Source of the DNA: Spirosoma lacussanchae
GTDB lineage: Bacteria > Bacteroidota > Bacteroidia > Cytophagales > Spirosomataceae
Assembly (NCBI RefSeq): GCF_005870035.1
Contig: NZ_SWJG01000001.1
Coordinates: 855,639-919,638 of the forward strand
DNA length: 64,000 nt
Reading direction: 5' to 3'
Position 1 is the first letter of the stretch; the number at the start of each line of letters is the position of its first letter. Under the pieces are notes generated by a model. That model was not told the DNA's origin and ran no database searches. It saw nothing but the letters and a program-made list of their open reading frames with translations. The position numbers and the translations under genes are program-made. Below, one piece after another: positions 1-8,134 of this stretch.

Positions 1-112
1 GCGAATTGTATCGGGCGGTTCGGGACCAGGGGTGGTGATCGATACGTGATTTTGGGATACGCACTCGTCTTTTTGCGATAAGCCGTATCTTGGGCTTCAT
101 ACCTTGATAGCC

Positions 113-1675
113 ATGCTCCAGCGACTTATCCCTGTTTGTTTTCTGCTTTCTACCCTCACCAGCCTGTATGCCCAGCCAGTGGGCTCACCTGTGGCATCGG
201 TGAAGACCTACGAACCCCCGGTTTTCACCGACCCTGACCGGCTGAAAAAGATACAGGCCCTCGCCCCAACGATCGATAAGCTTTACAAAGACTATGCCGC
301 CAGGCGTAATTTCCCGGCCTTGGCGTACGGTGTCGTGGTCGACGGAAAGCTGGTCTATGCCGGCAGCACGGGCTATACCGATGTGGCGAAGAAAACGGCG
401 GCTACCCCTAAGTCGCTGTTCAGGATTGCGTCCATGACCAAAAGTCTGACCGCCCTGGCTATCCTCCACCTGCGCGACCAGGGCAAACTACGGCTCGACG
501 ACCCGGTACAACAGTACATCCCGGAGCTGAAATCAATCGCGTACGTCACCGCCGACGCGCCCCTGATCACGATTCGTAACCTGATGACACACTCGGCCGG
601 CTTTCCGGAAGACAACCCCTGGGGCGACCGTCAGCTGGCCGATTCGGACGCCGACCTGATCAGCCTCATTAAAGGTGGGCTGACCAGTGCCAATGCGCCG
701 GGCGTGGCCTACGAGTATAGTAACCTCGGTTTCGCCATGCTGGGTAATATTATCACGAAGGTGTCGGGTAAGCCGTATCAGCAGTACATCACCGATGCTA
801 TTCTAAAGCCACTGGGCATGAACCAAACGCTTTGGGAGTACACCAGCGTGCCCGCCAGCCTGCTGGCGCACGGCTACCGGGCTCAGGACGGGCAATGGGT
901 TGAGGAGCCGCTGCTTCATGACGGTTCGTACGGGGCGATGGGAGGTCTGATCACCTCGATCGAGGATTTTAGTAAGTACGTCGCGTTTCATCTGGCTGCC
1001 TGGCCCCCCAGGAGCGGGGCTGACAGCGGACCCGTGAAGCGCAGTTCCGTGCGGGAGATGCAGCAACCCTGGATGTTTTCGGGGCTGGCCACCCAGGCAA
1101 AAACCTCGGCTGGTAAACCCTGCCCCGTTACCAGCAGCTACGGCTACGGACTCGGCTGGTCGCAGAATTGTGAGGGGCGGGTGAGCGTTGGCCATAGCGG
1201 TGGTTTGCCCGGTTTCGGCAGCCAGTGGCGCATGTTACCCAACCACGGTATCGCCGTCATTGCCTATGCAAACCTGACGTATGCGGGGTTGGGAACCATC
1301 AATTCGGTCGTGCTCGATACACTGGTATCGCAGGCTGGCCTGATGCCCCGGCAGCTACCCGTTTCGCCCATTCTGAACCAGCGCAAAGCCGAACTGGTCA
1401 AACTCCTGCCCGACTGGACCAGTGCTGAATCGAGCGGCATCTTCGCCGAAAATTTCTTTCCCGATCAGTCGGTCGATAGCCGTCGGAAAGCGGTGCAGGC
1501 GTTGTATGCCAAAGCCGGAAAGATCAAGCGGATTGGGGAGCTAGTTCCCGAAAACCAGCTGCGTGGCCATTTCATCATCGAAGGCGAGAACGCCAACATC
1601 GACGTGTTTTTCACGCTCACCCCTGAAAATCCCGCGCTCATTCAGCAACTTGACATAGCGGAGATACCCCGCTAA
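113..1675 (+). CDS. Secreted serine hydrolase, beta-lactamase/class C family
   Basis: A 520-residue exported serine hydrolase of the penicillin-binding-protein/class C beta-lactamase (PF00144) fold. Residues 1-18 are a signal peptide ending in a YAQ cleavage site. The catalytic SxxK motif is SMTK (about 107-110), followed by YSN (202-204) and an HSGG box near 361 that replaces the KTG triad. These three motifs are the full active-site set, so the enzyme should be active, probably as an esterase or D-Ala peptidase in the periplasm. A C-terminal extension of about 120 residues follows the catalytic domain. ATG at 113 is preferred over a TTG three codons upstream because the signal peptide begins there. 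The gene converges with the epimerase-like gene; the true substrate cannot be read from sequence. Confidence 0.88.
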   Translation: MLQRLIPVCFLLSTLTSLYAQPVGSPVASVKTYEPPVFTDPDRLKKIQALAPTIDKLYKDYAARRNFPALAYGVVVDGKLVYAGSTGYTDVAKKTAATPKSLFRIASMTKSLTALAILHLRDQGKLRLDDPVQQYIPELKSIAYVTADAPLITIRNLMTHSAGFPEDNPWGDRQLADSDADLISLIKGGLTSANAPGVAYEYSNLGFAMLGNIITKVSGKPYQQYITDAILKPLGMNQTLWEYTSVPASLLAHGYRAQDGQWVEEPLLHDGSYGAMGGLITSIEDFSKYVAFHLAAWPPRSGADSGPVKRSSVREMQQPWMFSGLATQAKTSAGKPCPVTSSYGYGLGWSQNCEGRVSVGHSGGLPGFGSQWRMLPNHGIAVIAYANLTYAGLGTINSVVLDTLVSQAGLMPRQLPVSPILNQRKAELVKLLPDWTSAESSGIFAENFFPDQSVDSRRKAVQALYAKAGKIKRIGELVPENQLRGHFIIEGENANIDVFFTLTPENPALIQQLDIAEIPR

Positions 1676-1710
1676 CAAAGCGTTGTCAACTCCAGACGGG
1701 TCTACCCGCA

Positions 1711-2373
1711 TCAGGACTTAGCGAGCTTCACGATATCGTTGACTTCCAGAATCGACTTGTCGTAGCCTTTGGTTGTGGCTTTGATCATGGCTTTGGCCAG
1801 TTCCTGCAACGTAGAGACGAAGCTCGGCAGTACCAGCCGGAAAACCGGATACAGCCAGGCAATGTACCGGTAATAGCTCTTTACGTTTTTGAGCCCTTTC
1901 GTCGGCCGCAGAAAACCGGGCCGGAACATGTATGTTTTCCGGAATGGCAACAGCCGCAGCGCATTCTCGGTTGCTCCTTTGACCCGCGCCCACATCACCC
2001 GCCCCTGCGCCGTACTGTCGGTACCGCTGCCCGAAACGTAACAGAACGTCATGTCTGGATTCTGCCGCGCCATCAGCTGAGCCGCATGAATGGTCAGATC
2101 GTAGGTCAGGTGATAGTAATCGGCTTCGGTCATGCCAACCGACGATACGCCCAGGCAGAAGAAGCAGGCGTTGTAGCCCGTCAGCTGAGCCGCTACGGGT
2201 GTCAGATCGAAAAAATCGTCGTGAATGATTTCACGTACTTTGGCGTGCGAGATCCCGGTTGGTTTACGGTTCAACAGCAGAATCTGCTCTACATCGGCGT
2301 CCTGTAAACATTCATGGAGTACGCCCTCGCCAACCATGCCAGTGGCCCCTGTAATAATTGCGTTTACTTTCAT
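1711..2373 (-). CDS. NAD(P)-binding epimerase/oxidoreductase (TIP30-like SDR)
   Basis: A 220-residue atypical short-chain dehydrogenase. The N-terminal GATGMVGEGVL glycine-rich loop (residues 9-19) binds NAD(P). The pattern of FFCLG, YVSGSGTDS and a YMFRPGFL strand resembles HTATIP2/TIP30-like and NAD-dependent epimerase proteins widespread in Bacteroidota. The canonical YxxxK is not obvious, so a redox or sensor role is as likely as sugar epimerisation. It is cytosolic and stands alone. A perfect 18-bp inverted repeat lies 18 bp upstream of the start codon and may affect its expression. Confidence 0.8.
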   Translation of the reverse strand: MKVNAIITGATGMVGEGVLHECLQDADVEQILLLNRKPTGISHAKVREIIHDDFFDLTPVAAQLTGYNACFFCLGVSSVGMTEADYYHLTYDLTIHAAQLMARQNPDMTFCYVSGSGTDSTAQGRVMWARVKGATENALRLLPFRKTYMFRPGFLRPTKGLKNVKSYYRYIAWLYPVFRLVLPSFVSTLQELAKAMIKATTKGYDKSILEVNDIVKLAKS

Positions 2374-2390
2374 GGGTTAGTTATATTGAG

Positions 2391-2446
2391 CACCGGGCTG
2401 ATCAGGCGATCATGGAGGCCGACATGACCGCCTGATCAGCCCGGTG
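2391..2446. repeat. Perfect 18-bp inverted repeat with 20-nt loop upstream of epimerase-like gene
   Basis: Arms caccgggctgatcaggcg (2391-2408) and cgcctgatcagcccggtg (2429-2446) are exact reverse complements. The structure lies in the leader of the minus-strand gene starting at 2373. The remainder of the 2374-2683 spacer shows no gene. There is no T tract on either side, so a terminator is unlikely. It may be a protein-binding operator or a structured leader. Confidence 0.75.
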
Positions 2447-2683
2447 TATCATTAGCCAAAATCCGAACGGGCCCAAATAGGTTCATACACCGGGCGGGTT
2501 GGTTCGGCAAAGGGCTGATGCGGGGGGGGATATTTCTTTAGCGGTCAATAGGGTAGACCTTTGGATAAGGGTTTGGTAAGCGAGTTGGAAGAAGTAAACT
2601 TTTTCTCGTGATTAGCTACCGGAAGCAGGCCGAATAACCTGACCATACCTTGTATCGTTTTCCTCTCTAAACCTACTACCAGT

Positions 2684-2980
2684 ATGTACGCACGAATCAT
2701 CCAGGTTCCGCTCAGGCCCGATGGCGTCGAGCCAGCTATCGCTTATTTTCGCGATACGGTTGGCCCCGCCCTCAGGCAGCTCGACGGGTTTATGAATAGC
2801 CGTTTTCTGACCAATTCTGACACGAACAAAGGCCTGATGGTAACGCTGTGGCAGTCAGAAACACACCGGCAGGAGGCCGAGACAAACGGATTTCTTCAGG
2901 GAGTTCTCCGCGAAATGAGCACTTACTTTGCCGGCCCGCCCGTCATTGACTATTACGAAGTAAACGTTCAGGTCGCCTGA
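2684..2980 (+). CDS. Small ABM-domain-like protein
   Basis: A 98-residue cytosolic protein with the ferredoxin-like alpha/beta pattern of the antibiotic biosynthesis monooxygenase (ABM/Dabb) superfamily: strand MYARIIQVPL, helix, strand with GFMNSRFL, then GLMVTLWQSE and a C-terminal YYEVNVQ strand. Proteins of this fold often dimerise and act as small oxygenases or heme/quinone-binding enzymes; no specific catalytic residue can be assigned. It is monocistronic, ending in a strong terminator hairpin at 3005-3040. Confidence 0.72.
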   Translation: MYARIIQVPLRPDGVEPAIAYFRDTVGPALRQLDGFMNSRFLTNSDTNKGLMVTLWQSETHRQEAETNGFLQGVLREMSTYFAGPPVIDYYEVNVQVA

Positions 2981-3004
2981 TTGGCGGGCTTATTATTGCT
3001 GCAA

Positions 3005-3040
3005 ACCCCTGATACCTGTTGGAATCAGGGGTATTTTTGT
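3005..3040 (+). terminator. Rho-independent terminator after ABM-like gene
   Basis: Perfect stem acccctgat (3005-3013) / atcaggggt (3024-3032) with a 10-nt loop, followed by ATTTTTG. It lies 24 bp after the ABM-like stop and just before the amidohydrolase gene. Confidence 0.85.
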
Positions 3041-3056
3041 CCGGTTTCGTTTCTTT

Positions 3057-4424
3057 ATGCCTATGCTACGCTTCCTTTTTTTTATCCTCGCTGTTCTGCC
3101 TGCTGCCGGGTTGGCGCAGGAGGTGATCAGCAATCGCCAGCGCGACATCGTGTTCAGGTCAGTTCATGTGATTCCGATGGATCGGGAACGGGTGCTGACC
3201 AACCAGACGGTTGTTGTCCGTAACGGCCGGATCACGGCCATGGGGAACGACGGCAGCGTGAAGGTGGCCCCCGGGGCGCTGATCATCGATGCTGCTGGTA
3301 AGTACCTGACGCCCGGCTGGGCGGAGATGCACGCCCACGTTCCGCCCATCGACAATCTGGAGCCGATGAAAGAGGTGCTGACGCTGTACCTGGCCAACGG
3401 CATCACGACCATACGCGGCATGCTTGGCCATCCCAGACACCTCGAATTGCGCCGGATGATTAATGCCGGTGACGTGCTGGGGCCGCATTTTTACGCGACG
3501 GGCCCCTCGTTTAACGGGCAGACCGTAAAAACCGCCGGGCGCGGGGCCGAAATGGTACGGGAGCAGAAAGCTGCCGGGTATGATTATTTGAAGCTACACC
3601 CCGGTCTGACCAAAGAAACGTTTCCGGCCATTGCCCGAACCGCGCAGGAGGTAGGTATTCCGTTTGTAGGTCACGTTTCGTTCAACGTCGGCGTGTGGCG
3701 GGCCATTGATGCGCGGTATTCCTCAATCGATCATCTGGATGGATTCATTGAAGCCATCACGCCGGGGAGCGATACCCTGGCCGAACCCGAAACGGGACTA
3801 TTTGGCTCCTGGATAGCCTGGCAGGCCGATGCCGCCCGTATTCCGAAACTCGTCCGTGCGCTTCGTGACAAGAAAATAAGGGTGGTGCCGACGCAGGCGC
3901 TGGCCGAGCGATGGCTCTCTCCCAAGCCCGCCGAGGCTTTTACCGCCGATCCGGAGATGAAATACATGAAGCCCCAGGACGTGCAGAACTGGGTCAACGC
4001 CAAGACCAGCTACACCAGCAACCCGAACTTCTCGAAAGAGCACGCTGAAAAGCTGATCGATATCCGCCGGAAGCTCATTTACGCCTGCCAGAAAAACGGG
4101 GTCGAGCTGCTGCTGGGTTCCGACGCTCCCCAGATTTTTAATGTGCCCGGTTTCTCCATCCATCACGAAATGAAATACATGGTCGATGCCGGACTTACAC
4201 CCTACGAGACGCTGCGGACGGGTACGGTCAACGTGGCCTCGTACCTGAACAAACCGGACTCGGGCGTCATTAAAACCGGCAATGTGTCGGACCTGGTCCT
4301 GCTGAGCGGTAACCCTCTGGCTGATATCAATCAGACCCACAATATCGAAGGGGTAATGATCGGTACGAACTGGGTATCCAAAGCCTACATACAACAAGCC
4401 CTCAAAAAGCTGGAAAAGCAGTAG
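3057..4424 (+). CDS. Secreted metal-dependent amidohydrolase
   Basis: A 455-residue exported amidohydrolase-superfamily enzyme (imidazolonepropionase/prolidase-like branch). Residues 1-20 are a signal peptide (cleavage after GLAQ). Metal ligands are visible: HAH (92, 94), a probable carbamylated lysine in YLKLHPG (K179), GHVS (H206), IDHLDG (H226) and GSDAP (D356). The beta-sandwich flanks the TIM barrel, with N-terminal VVVRNGRITAMG and C-terminal GNVSDLVLLSGNPLADI. The family hydrolyses cyclic amides or dipeptides; the exact substrate is unknown. A second ATG two codons downstream could also be the start. Two copies of the dispersed hairpin element follow it. Confidence 0.9.
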   Translation: MPMLRFLFFILAVLPAAGLAQEVISNRQRDIVFRSVHVIPMDRERVLTNQTVVVRNGRITAMGNDGSVKVAPGALIIDAAGKYLTPGWAEMHAHVPPIDNLEPMKEVLTLYLANGITTIRGMLGHPRHLELRRMINAGDVLGPHFYATGPSFNGQTVKTAGRGAEMVREQKAAGYDYLKLHPGLTKETFPAIARTAQEVGIPFVGHVSFNVGVWRAIDARYSSIDHLDGFIEAITPGSDTLAEPETGLFGSWIAWQADAARIPKLVRALRDKKIRVVPTQALAERWLSPKPAEAFTADPEMKYMKPQDVQNWVNAKTSYTSNPNFSKEHAEKLIDIRRKLIYACQKNGVELLLGSDAPQIFNVPGFSIHHEMKYMVDAGLTPYETLRTGTVNVASYLNKPDSGVIKTGNVSDLVLLSGNPLADINQTHNIEGVMIGTNWVSKAYIQQALKKLEKQ

Positions 4425-4446
4425 TCGGGTACAGGACTCTGGGTTT

Positions 4447-4537
4447 CTCCGGTATGAATGCCGGAGCTAGTCATTGACCGACCCGGGCAGGGTTCACATT
4501 GAGTACGACCCATGAATAGGACCGGCATTCATGCCGG
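4447..4537 (-). repeat. Dispersed two-hairpin element, core type B, locus 1 copy 1
   Basis: On the + strand, hairpin ctccggtatgaatgccggag (4447-4466) and hairpin ccggcattcatgccgg (4522-4537) flank a core with CTAGTCAT and ATGAATAG arms. Read as reverse complement it matches the copies at 44331-44421 and 44448-44538, so this copy is inverted. Core contains cagggttcacattgag. Confidence 0.85.
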
Positions 4538-4576
4538 GGGAAGGAATGATTCCCGGTTTCTCCGGCGTTGATGTTT

Positions 4577-4667
4577 CTCCGGCCTAAATGCTCGTGCTAG
4601 TCATTGACTGAACCAGGCCGGATTTGAATGGAGTACGACCCATGAATAGGACTGGCATTCATGCCGG
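4577..4667 (-). repeat. Dispersed two-hairpin element, core type B, locus 1 copy 2
   Basis: Second copy, exactly 130 bp after the first and in the same inverted orientation. The left hairpin (4577 onward) has decayed, while the ccatgaatagga segment and the ctggcattcatgccgg hairpin (4652-4667) are kept. Together the two copies fill the spacer before the gene at 4721. Confidence 0.85.
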
Positions 4668-4720
4668 GGGCGAATAATAATCGGTTTCCCCAGCCAAGGA
4701 AATAAACAAATAAATCCTTT

Positions 4721-5434
4721 ATGAAAACGCTTCTGATTAGCTTCGTTATTATGGCCTGCGGATTCCTGCTGGCTACGCGCCCGGCCCGTACCGACCTGGA
4801 CGGCGCGTGGAAACAGACCGGCTCTACCAACGCAACGGTAATGCTGACCATCGTTGATAACTACCTGATGCAGACCACCTATGAGGCCAGCCGGTTTGTC
4901 AGTACCCGGGGCGGAGCCTGGCAGCGGTCGGGCGACAAGCTGAGCCTGTCGGTCGAGTTCGATACGGCCGACAGCAGCCGGGTGGGGCAGGTTGAGTTGT
5001 ACTCGGTAACGCTGAAAAACGGGCAGTTGACGCTCAATGGCCCGGCGGGTGTACGGACCTTTGCGAATGTAGATCAGCCATCCGACAAAACCCCACTCGC
5101 AGGCCTGTGGCGCATTACGGGGCGGGCCAGCGAAGCCGGGCAGATGACGACTATGCAGCGGGGGGCGCGCAAAACCATCAAGCTGCTGACCGGCACCCGG
5201 TTTCAGTGGGCTGCCATCAACCCGCAGACGCGGCAGTTTTCCGGGACGGGTGGCGGTACGTATCGCTTCGCGGGTGGGCAATATACCGAAACCATCGATT
5301 TCTTCTCCCGCGATAACAGCCGCGTTGGCCGGTCGCTGACCTTCACCGATACTGTGGCCGGCAGCGAATGGCGGCATACCGGTCAGAGTTCTACCGGCGG
5401 TAAAGTCGACGAGGTCTGGACCCGCGAGCCGTAG
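4721..5434 (+). CDS. Exported protein of unknown function with two lipocalin-like repeats
   Basis: A 237-residue exported protein with a hydrophobic N-terminus (residues 1-18) and no lipobox. The mature part is two related beta-rich halves, about residues 27-115 and 126-235. Each starts with a D/AGxW motif (LDGAWKQTG; LAGLWRITG) and ends with an SSRVG/NSRVG strand. This layout resembles lipocalin-like domain proteins of Bacteroidota; no catalytic residues are recognised. It follows the amidohydrolase on the same strand, but the repeats between them argue against tight cotranscription. A small-ligand or surface-binding role is only inference. Confidence 0.75.
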   Translation: MKTLLISFVIMACGFLLATRPARTDLDGAWKQTGSTNATVMLTIVDNYLMQTTYEASRFVSTRGGAWQRSGDKLSLSVEFDTADSSRVGQVELYSVTLKNGQLTLNGPAGVRTFANVDQPSDKTPLAGLWRITGRASEAGQMTTMQRGARKTIKLLTGTRFQWAAINPQTRQFSGTGGGTYRFAGGQYTETIDFFSRDNSRVGRSLTFTDTVAGSEWRHTGQSSTGGKVDEVWTREP

Positions 5435-5455
5435 CGTATGGGTCGATGCCGCCCT

Positions 5456-5477
5456 ACCCGTGGAGGGGTCTTTTTTA
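5456..5477 (+). terminator. Weak terminator-like hairpin with T6 tract
   Basis: Short stem accc/gggt (5456-5469) followed by TTTTTT at 5471-5476, between the two-domain protein and the helicase promoter. The stem is short, so the call is tentative. Confidence 0.4.
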
Positions 5478-5507
5478 TCGCCGACCGGGCATTCGGCAGA
5501 TTAGCCG

Positions 5508-5515
5508 TACCTTTG
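5508..5515 (+). promoter_or_regulatory. Bacteroidota -7 promoter element upstream of first DEAD-box helicase
   Basis: TACCTTTG matches the TAnnTTTG -7 consensus of the Bacteroidota primary sigma factor. It predicts a transcript start near 5521 and a leader of about 17 nt. No clear TTG -33 element is seen. Confidence 0.65.
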
Positions 5516-5537
5516 TGGTTTCGTTAGCACCATAGCC

Positions 5538-6866
5538 ATGACGTTTGAGGAACTGAATCTGAACAAGCCACTGCTGCAGGCGGTTGCCGACCTCGGCTAT
5601 ACGACGCCTACCACCATTCAGCAGCATGTGTTTTCGGTGGTCATGTCGGGACGCGACGTATGCGGTATTGCCCAGACCGGAACCGGTAAAACGGTGGCGT
5701 ATCTGCTGCCCTGTCTGCGTCAGTTTCAATTTACCCAGGATAAACAGCCGCAATTACTGATTCTGGTACCTACCCGCGAACTGGTCGTGCAGGTGGTTGA
5801 AACCGTCAATAAACTGACCGCCTACATGAACGTCGTAACGGTAGGCGTGTATGGGGGCGTCAACATGAAGCCGCAGGTGGCCGAGGTGCAGAAAGGCGCC
5901 GACGTGCTGGTCGCCACACCGGGTCGACTGGCCGATCTGCTGCTGAACGGCGCCGTCAAAACCAAATCGATCCGGCGCATGGTGATCGATGAGGTCGATG
6001 AAATGCTGAACCTCGGGTTTCGGACTCAGCTGAAAAATATCCTGGACCTGCTTCCCCCCAAGCGGCAAAACCTGCTGTTCTCGGCTACCATCACCGGCGA
6101 TGTGGAGCAGCTGATTCAGACCTATTTCAACAACCCCATCCGGGTAGAAGCGGCTCCAGCCGGTACTCCACTGGAAAATATTCAGCAAACGGCCTATCTG
6201 GTTCCTAACTTCTATACGAAGGTTAATCTGCTCACCGATCTGCTCCGGCAGGAGGCCGATATGAGCAAAGTGATGATCTTTGTGGCCACCAAAGCCCTGG
6301 CCGATCAGCTGCTTGACCAAATAGACGACGACTTTCCGGATCAGATCGGGGTTATTCACTCCAACAAGGCGCAGAACCAGCGCTTCGAAACCGTCAGGCG
6401 GTTTAAGGCCGGAACCTACCGTATCCTGATTGCGACCGACATCATTGCGCGTGGCCTCGACGTGGCCGAAGTATCGCACGTAATCAACTTCGACGTACCG
6501 GCCGAACCCGAGAGTTACATTCACCGGATTGGGCGCACCGGTCGGGCCGACCGCACTGGTATTGCCATTACGTTCATTACGGAGAAAGAGAAACCCCAGC
6601 AGGCGGCTATCGAACAGCTGATGAACTACACCATTCCGATGCTGCCCTTACCCGACGACCTGGCCATTTCGGACGAGCTCACCGACGACGAACAGCCGAA
6701 GGTGTACATGAAGATCGTTGAGCCCAAAGCGCCCAAACGCGAGGATGTCGGACCGGCCTTTCATGAGAAAGCCGCTAAGAATCAGAAGGTGAACGTCCGG
6801 CGCGACTATGCCGCCGAGAAACGGATCAAATACGGCCGACCCATCAAGCGGAGCGGGAAAAAGTAA
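5538..6866 (+). CDS. DEAD-box ATP-dependent RNA helicase
   Basis: A 442-residue superfamily 2 RNA helicase that unwinds or remodels RNA in the cytosol, likely during cold growth, ribosome assembly or decay (family knowledge). Motifs in order: Q motif (TTIQQ), Walker A AQTGTGKT (45-52), PTREL (78-82), TPGRL (127-131), motif II DEVD (151-154) in place of DEAD, SAT (182-184), ARGLD (304-308) and HRIGRTGR (329-336). A basic tail (KRIKYGRPIKRSGKK) probably binds RNA. The alanine-to-valine change in motif II keeps the essential D-E and D. A second helicase gene begins 13 bp after its stop, so the pair is likely one operon. Confidence 0.93.
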   Translation: MTFEELNLNKPLLQAVADLGYTTPTTIQQHVFSVVMSGRDVCGIAQTGTGKTVAYLLPCLRQFQFTQDKQPQLLILVPTRELVVQVVETVNKLTAYMNVVTVGVYGGVNMKPQVAEVQKGADVLVATPGRLADLLLNGAVKTKSIRRMVIDEVDEMLNLGFRTQLKNILDLLPPKRQNLLFSATITGDVEQLIQTYFNNPIRVEAAPAGTPLENIQQTAYLVPNFYTKVNLLTDLLRQEADMSKVMIFVATKALADQLLDQIDDDFPDQIGVIHSNKAQNQRFETVRRFKAGTYRILIATDIIARGLDVAEVSHVINFDVPAEPESYIHRIGRTGRADRTGIAITFITEKEKPQQAAIEQLMNYTIPMLPLPDDLAISDELTDDEQPKVYMKIVEPKAPKREDVGPAFHEKAAKNQKVNVRRDYAAEKRIKYGRPIKRSGKK

Positions 6867-6879
6867 TCAAGCTACCTCT

Positions 6880-8022
6880 ATGTCATTTTCATCACTCGGC
6901 CTGTCCGACCCCCTGCTGAAGGCCGTTGCCGATCAGCAGTATACCAAACCTTACCCCATTCAGCAGGCCGCCATCCCGGCCATTCTGCGCGGAAAAGATA
7001 TTCTGGGCATCGCCAAAACCGGATCGGGCAAAACGGCCAGTTTTGTGCTGCCGATTCTGGAGCTGTTTCACCGGACAAAAACGGCCAAGAGTCAGTCGGC
7101 TACCGTGCTCGTGCTGGTACCCACCCGCGAGCTGGCCACACAGGTTACCGAAGTATTCGAGATGCTCGGTGCGTATCTGTTTCCCAAAGTGAAAACGGTA
7201 GCGGTGTACGGGGGCGTGTCGATCAACCCGCAGATGATTGCGGTTCACGGCGCCGAAATTGTGGTGGCTACGCCGGGGCGGCTGCTCGATCTGCTCAGTA
7301 GCAATGCCCTGCGTTTGTCGGGGGTAGAGGTGCTGGTGCTCGACGAAGCTGATAAAATGCTGGAGCTGGGTTTTGCGAAGGAGATGGAAGCCATTTTTGC
7401 GCGGCTCCCTAAAAACCGGCAGACCATCCTGTTCTCGGCAACCCTGGGCGACGCCATTCAGGATATCAACGCTAATCTGCTGCGAAGCCCGACCAAAATC
7501 GAGATTGCCGAAGAGCCGCAGGATATCGACCAGATCCGGCAGCTGGCGTACCGGGTCGATCCTGAACGGAAAGGGCCGCTGCTGCGCTATCTGATCAAAA
7601 CGGGCCAGATGAAGCAGGTGCTGGTGTTTGTATCCTCGACCCGAACGGCCGATAACGTGGTCGGGAAACTGAGCAAGAACGGTATTCAGGCCATGGCTAT
7701 CCACGGCGACAAAACGCAGGGTGCCCGAACGGAAGCGCTGCGGCAGTTCAAGTCGGGTAAGCTGACGGTGCTGGTGGCTACAGACCTGATTGCGCGCGGT
7801 ATCGACATCCAGTTTCTGCCCCACGTGATCAACTTCGAACTACCCCGCTCGCCCAAAGATTACATCCACCGAATAGGGCGTACGGGACGCGCCGAAGCCT
7901 CGGGTGAAGCCATCTCGCTCATAACCCCTGACGATGAGCACCACTTCAAAATTATCCAGAAAAAGATGGGGAAGCGGGTCGAGATCCGTCCCACCGACGA
8001 ACTGGATCTGATGGGATACTAG
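6880..8022 (+). CDS. DEAD-box ATP-dependent RNA helicase (RhlE-like)
   Basis: A 380-residue RNA helicase made of the two RecA domains with almost no tail. Motifs: Q motif YPIQQ, AKTGSGKT (45-52), PTREL, TPGRL, canonical DEAD (155-158), SATL, ARGID and HRIGRTGR. ATG at 6880, 13 bp downstream of the preceding helicase, is chosen over an upstream in-frame ATG at 6808 that would overlap that gene, because homology to the paralog begins at SFSSLGLSDPLL. The two helicases are clearly paralogous (similar N-termini and motif spacing), suggesting a local duplication. The family generally acts in ribosome biogenesis or mRNA turnover. Confidence 0.93.
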   Translation: MSFSSLGLSDPLLKAVADQQYTKPYPIQQAAIPAILRGKDILGIAKTGSGKTASFVLPILELFHRTKTAKSQSATVLVLVPTRELATQVTEVFEMLGAYLFPKVKTVAVYGGVSINPQMIAVHGAEIVVATPGRLLDLLSSNALRLSGVEVLVLDEADKMLELGFAKEMEAIFARLPKNRQTILFSATLGDAIQDINANLLRSPTKIEIAEEPQDIDQIRQLAYRVDPERKGPLLRYLIKTGQMKQVLVFVSSTRTADNVVGKLSKNGIQAMAIHGDKTQGARTEALRQFKSGKLTVLVATDLIARGIDIQFLPHVINFELPRSPKDYIHRIGRTGRAEASGEAISLITPDDEHHFKIIQKKMGKRVEIRPTDELDLMGY

Positions 8023-8134
8023 TGTAGCCAACCAACCGCTCATCCTCGAATCGTTCCGCCAACAACGGCCCGGTTTCCGGGGTTGGCAAATTGCGGTAAC
8101 TTGCTTCATCGTGTTTTCATCAGCTAGAAACTCT

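Noticed and set aside
1..49. Tail of an upstream gene at the left edge
   Set aside because: Two frames give plausible short C-termini (ending at 47-49 and 36-38), so no choice can be supported.
6892..7824. Long antisense frame (310 residues) opposite the second helicase
   Set aside because: It mirrors a strongly conserved gene and has no family signal; a codon-bias artefact of the GC-rich sequence.
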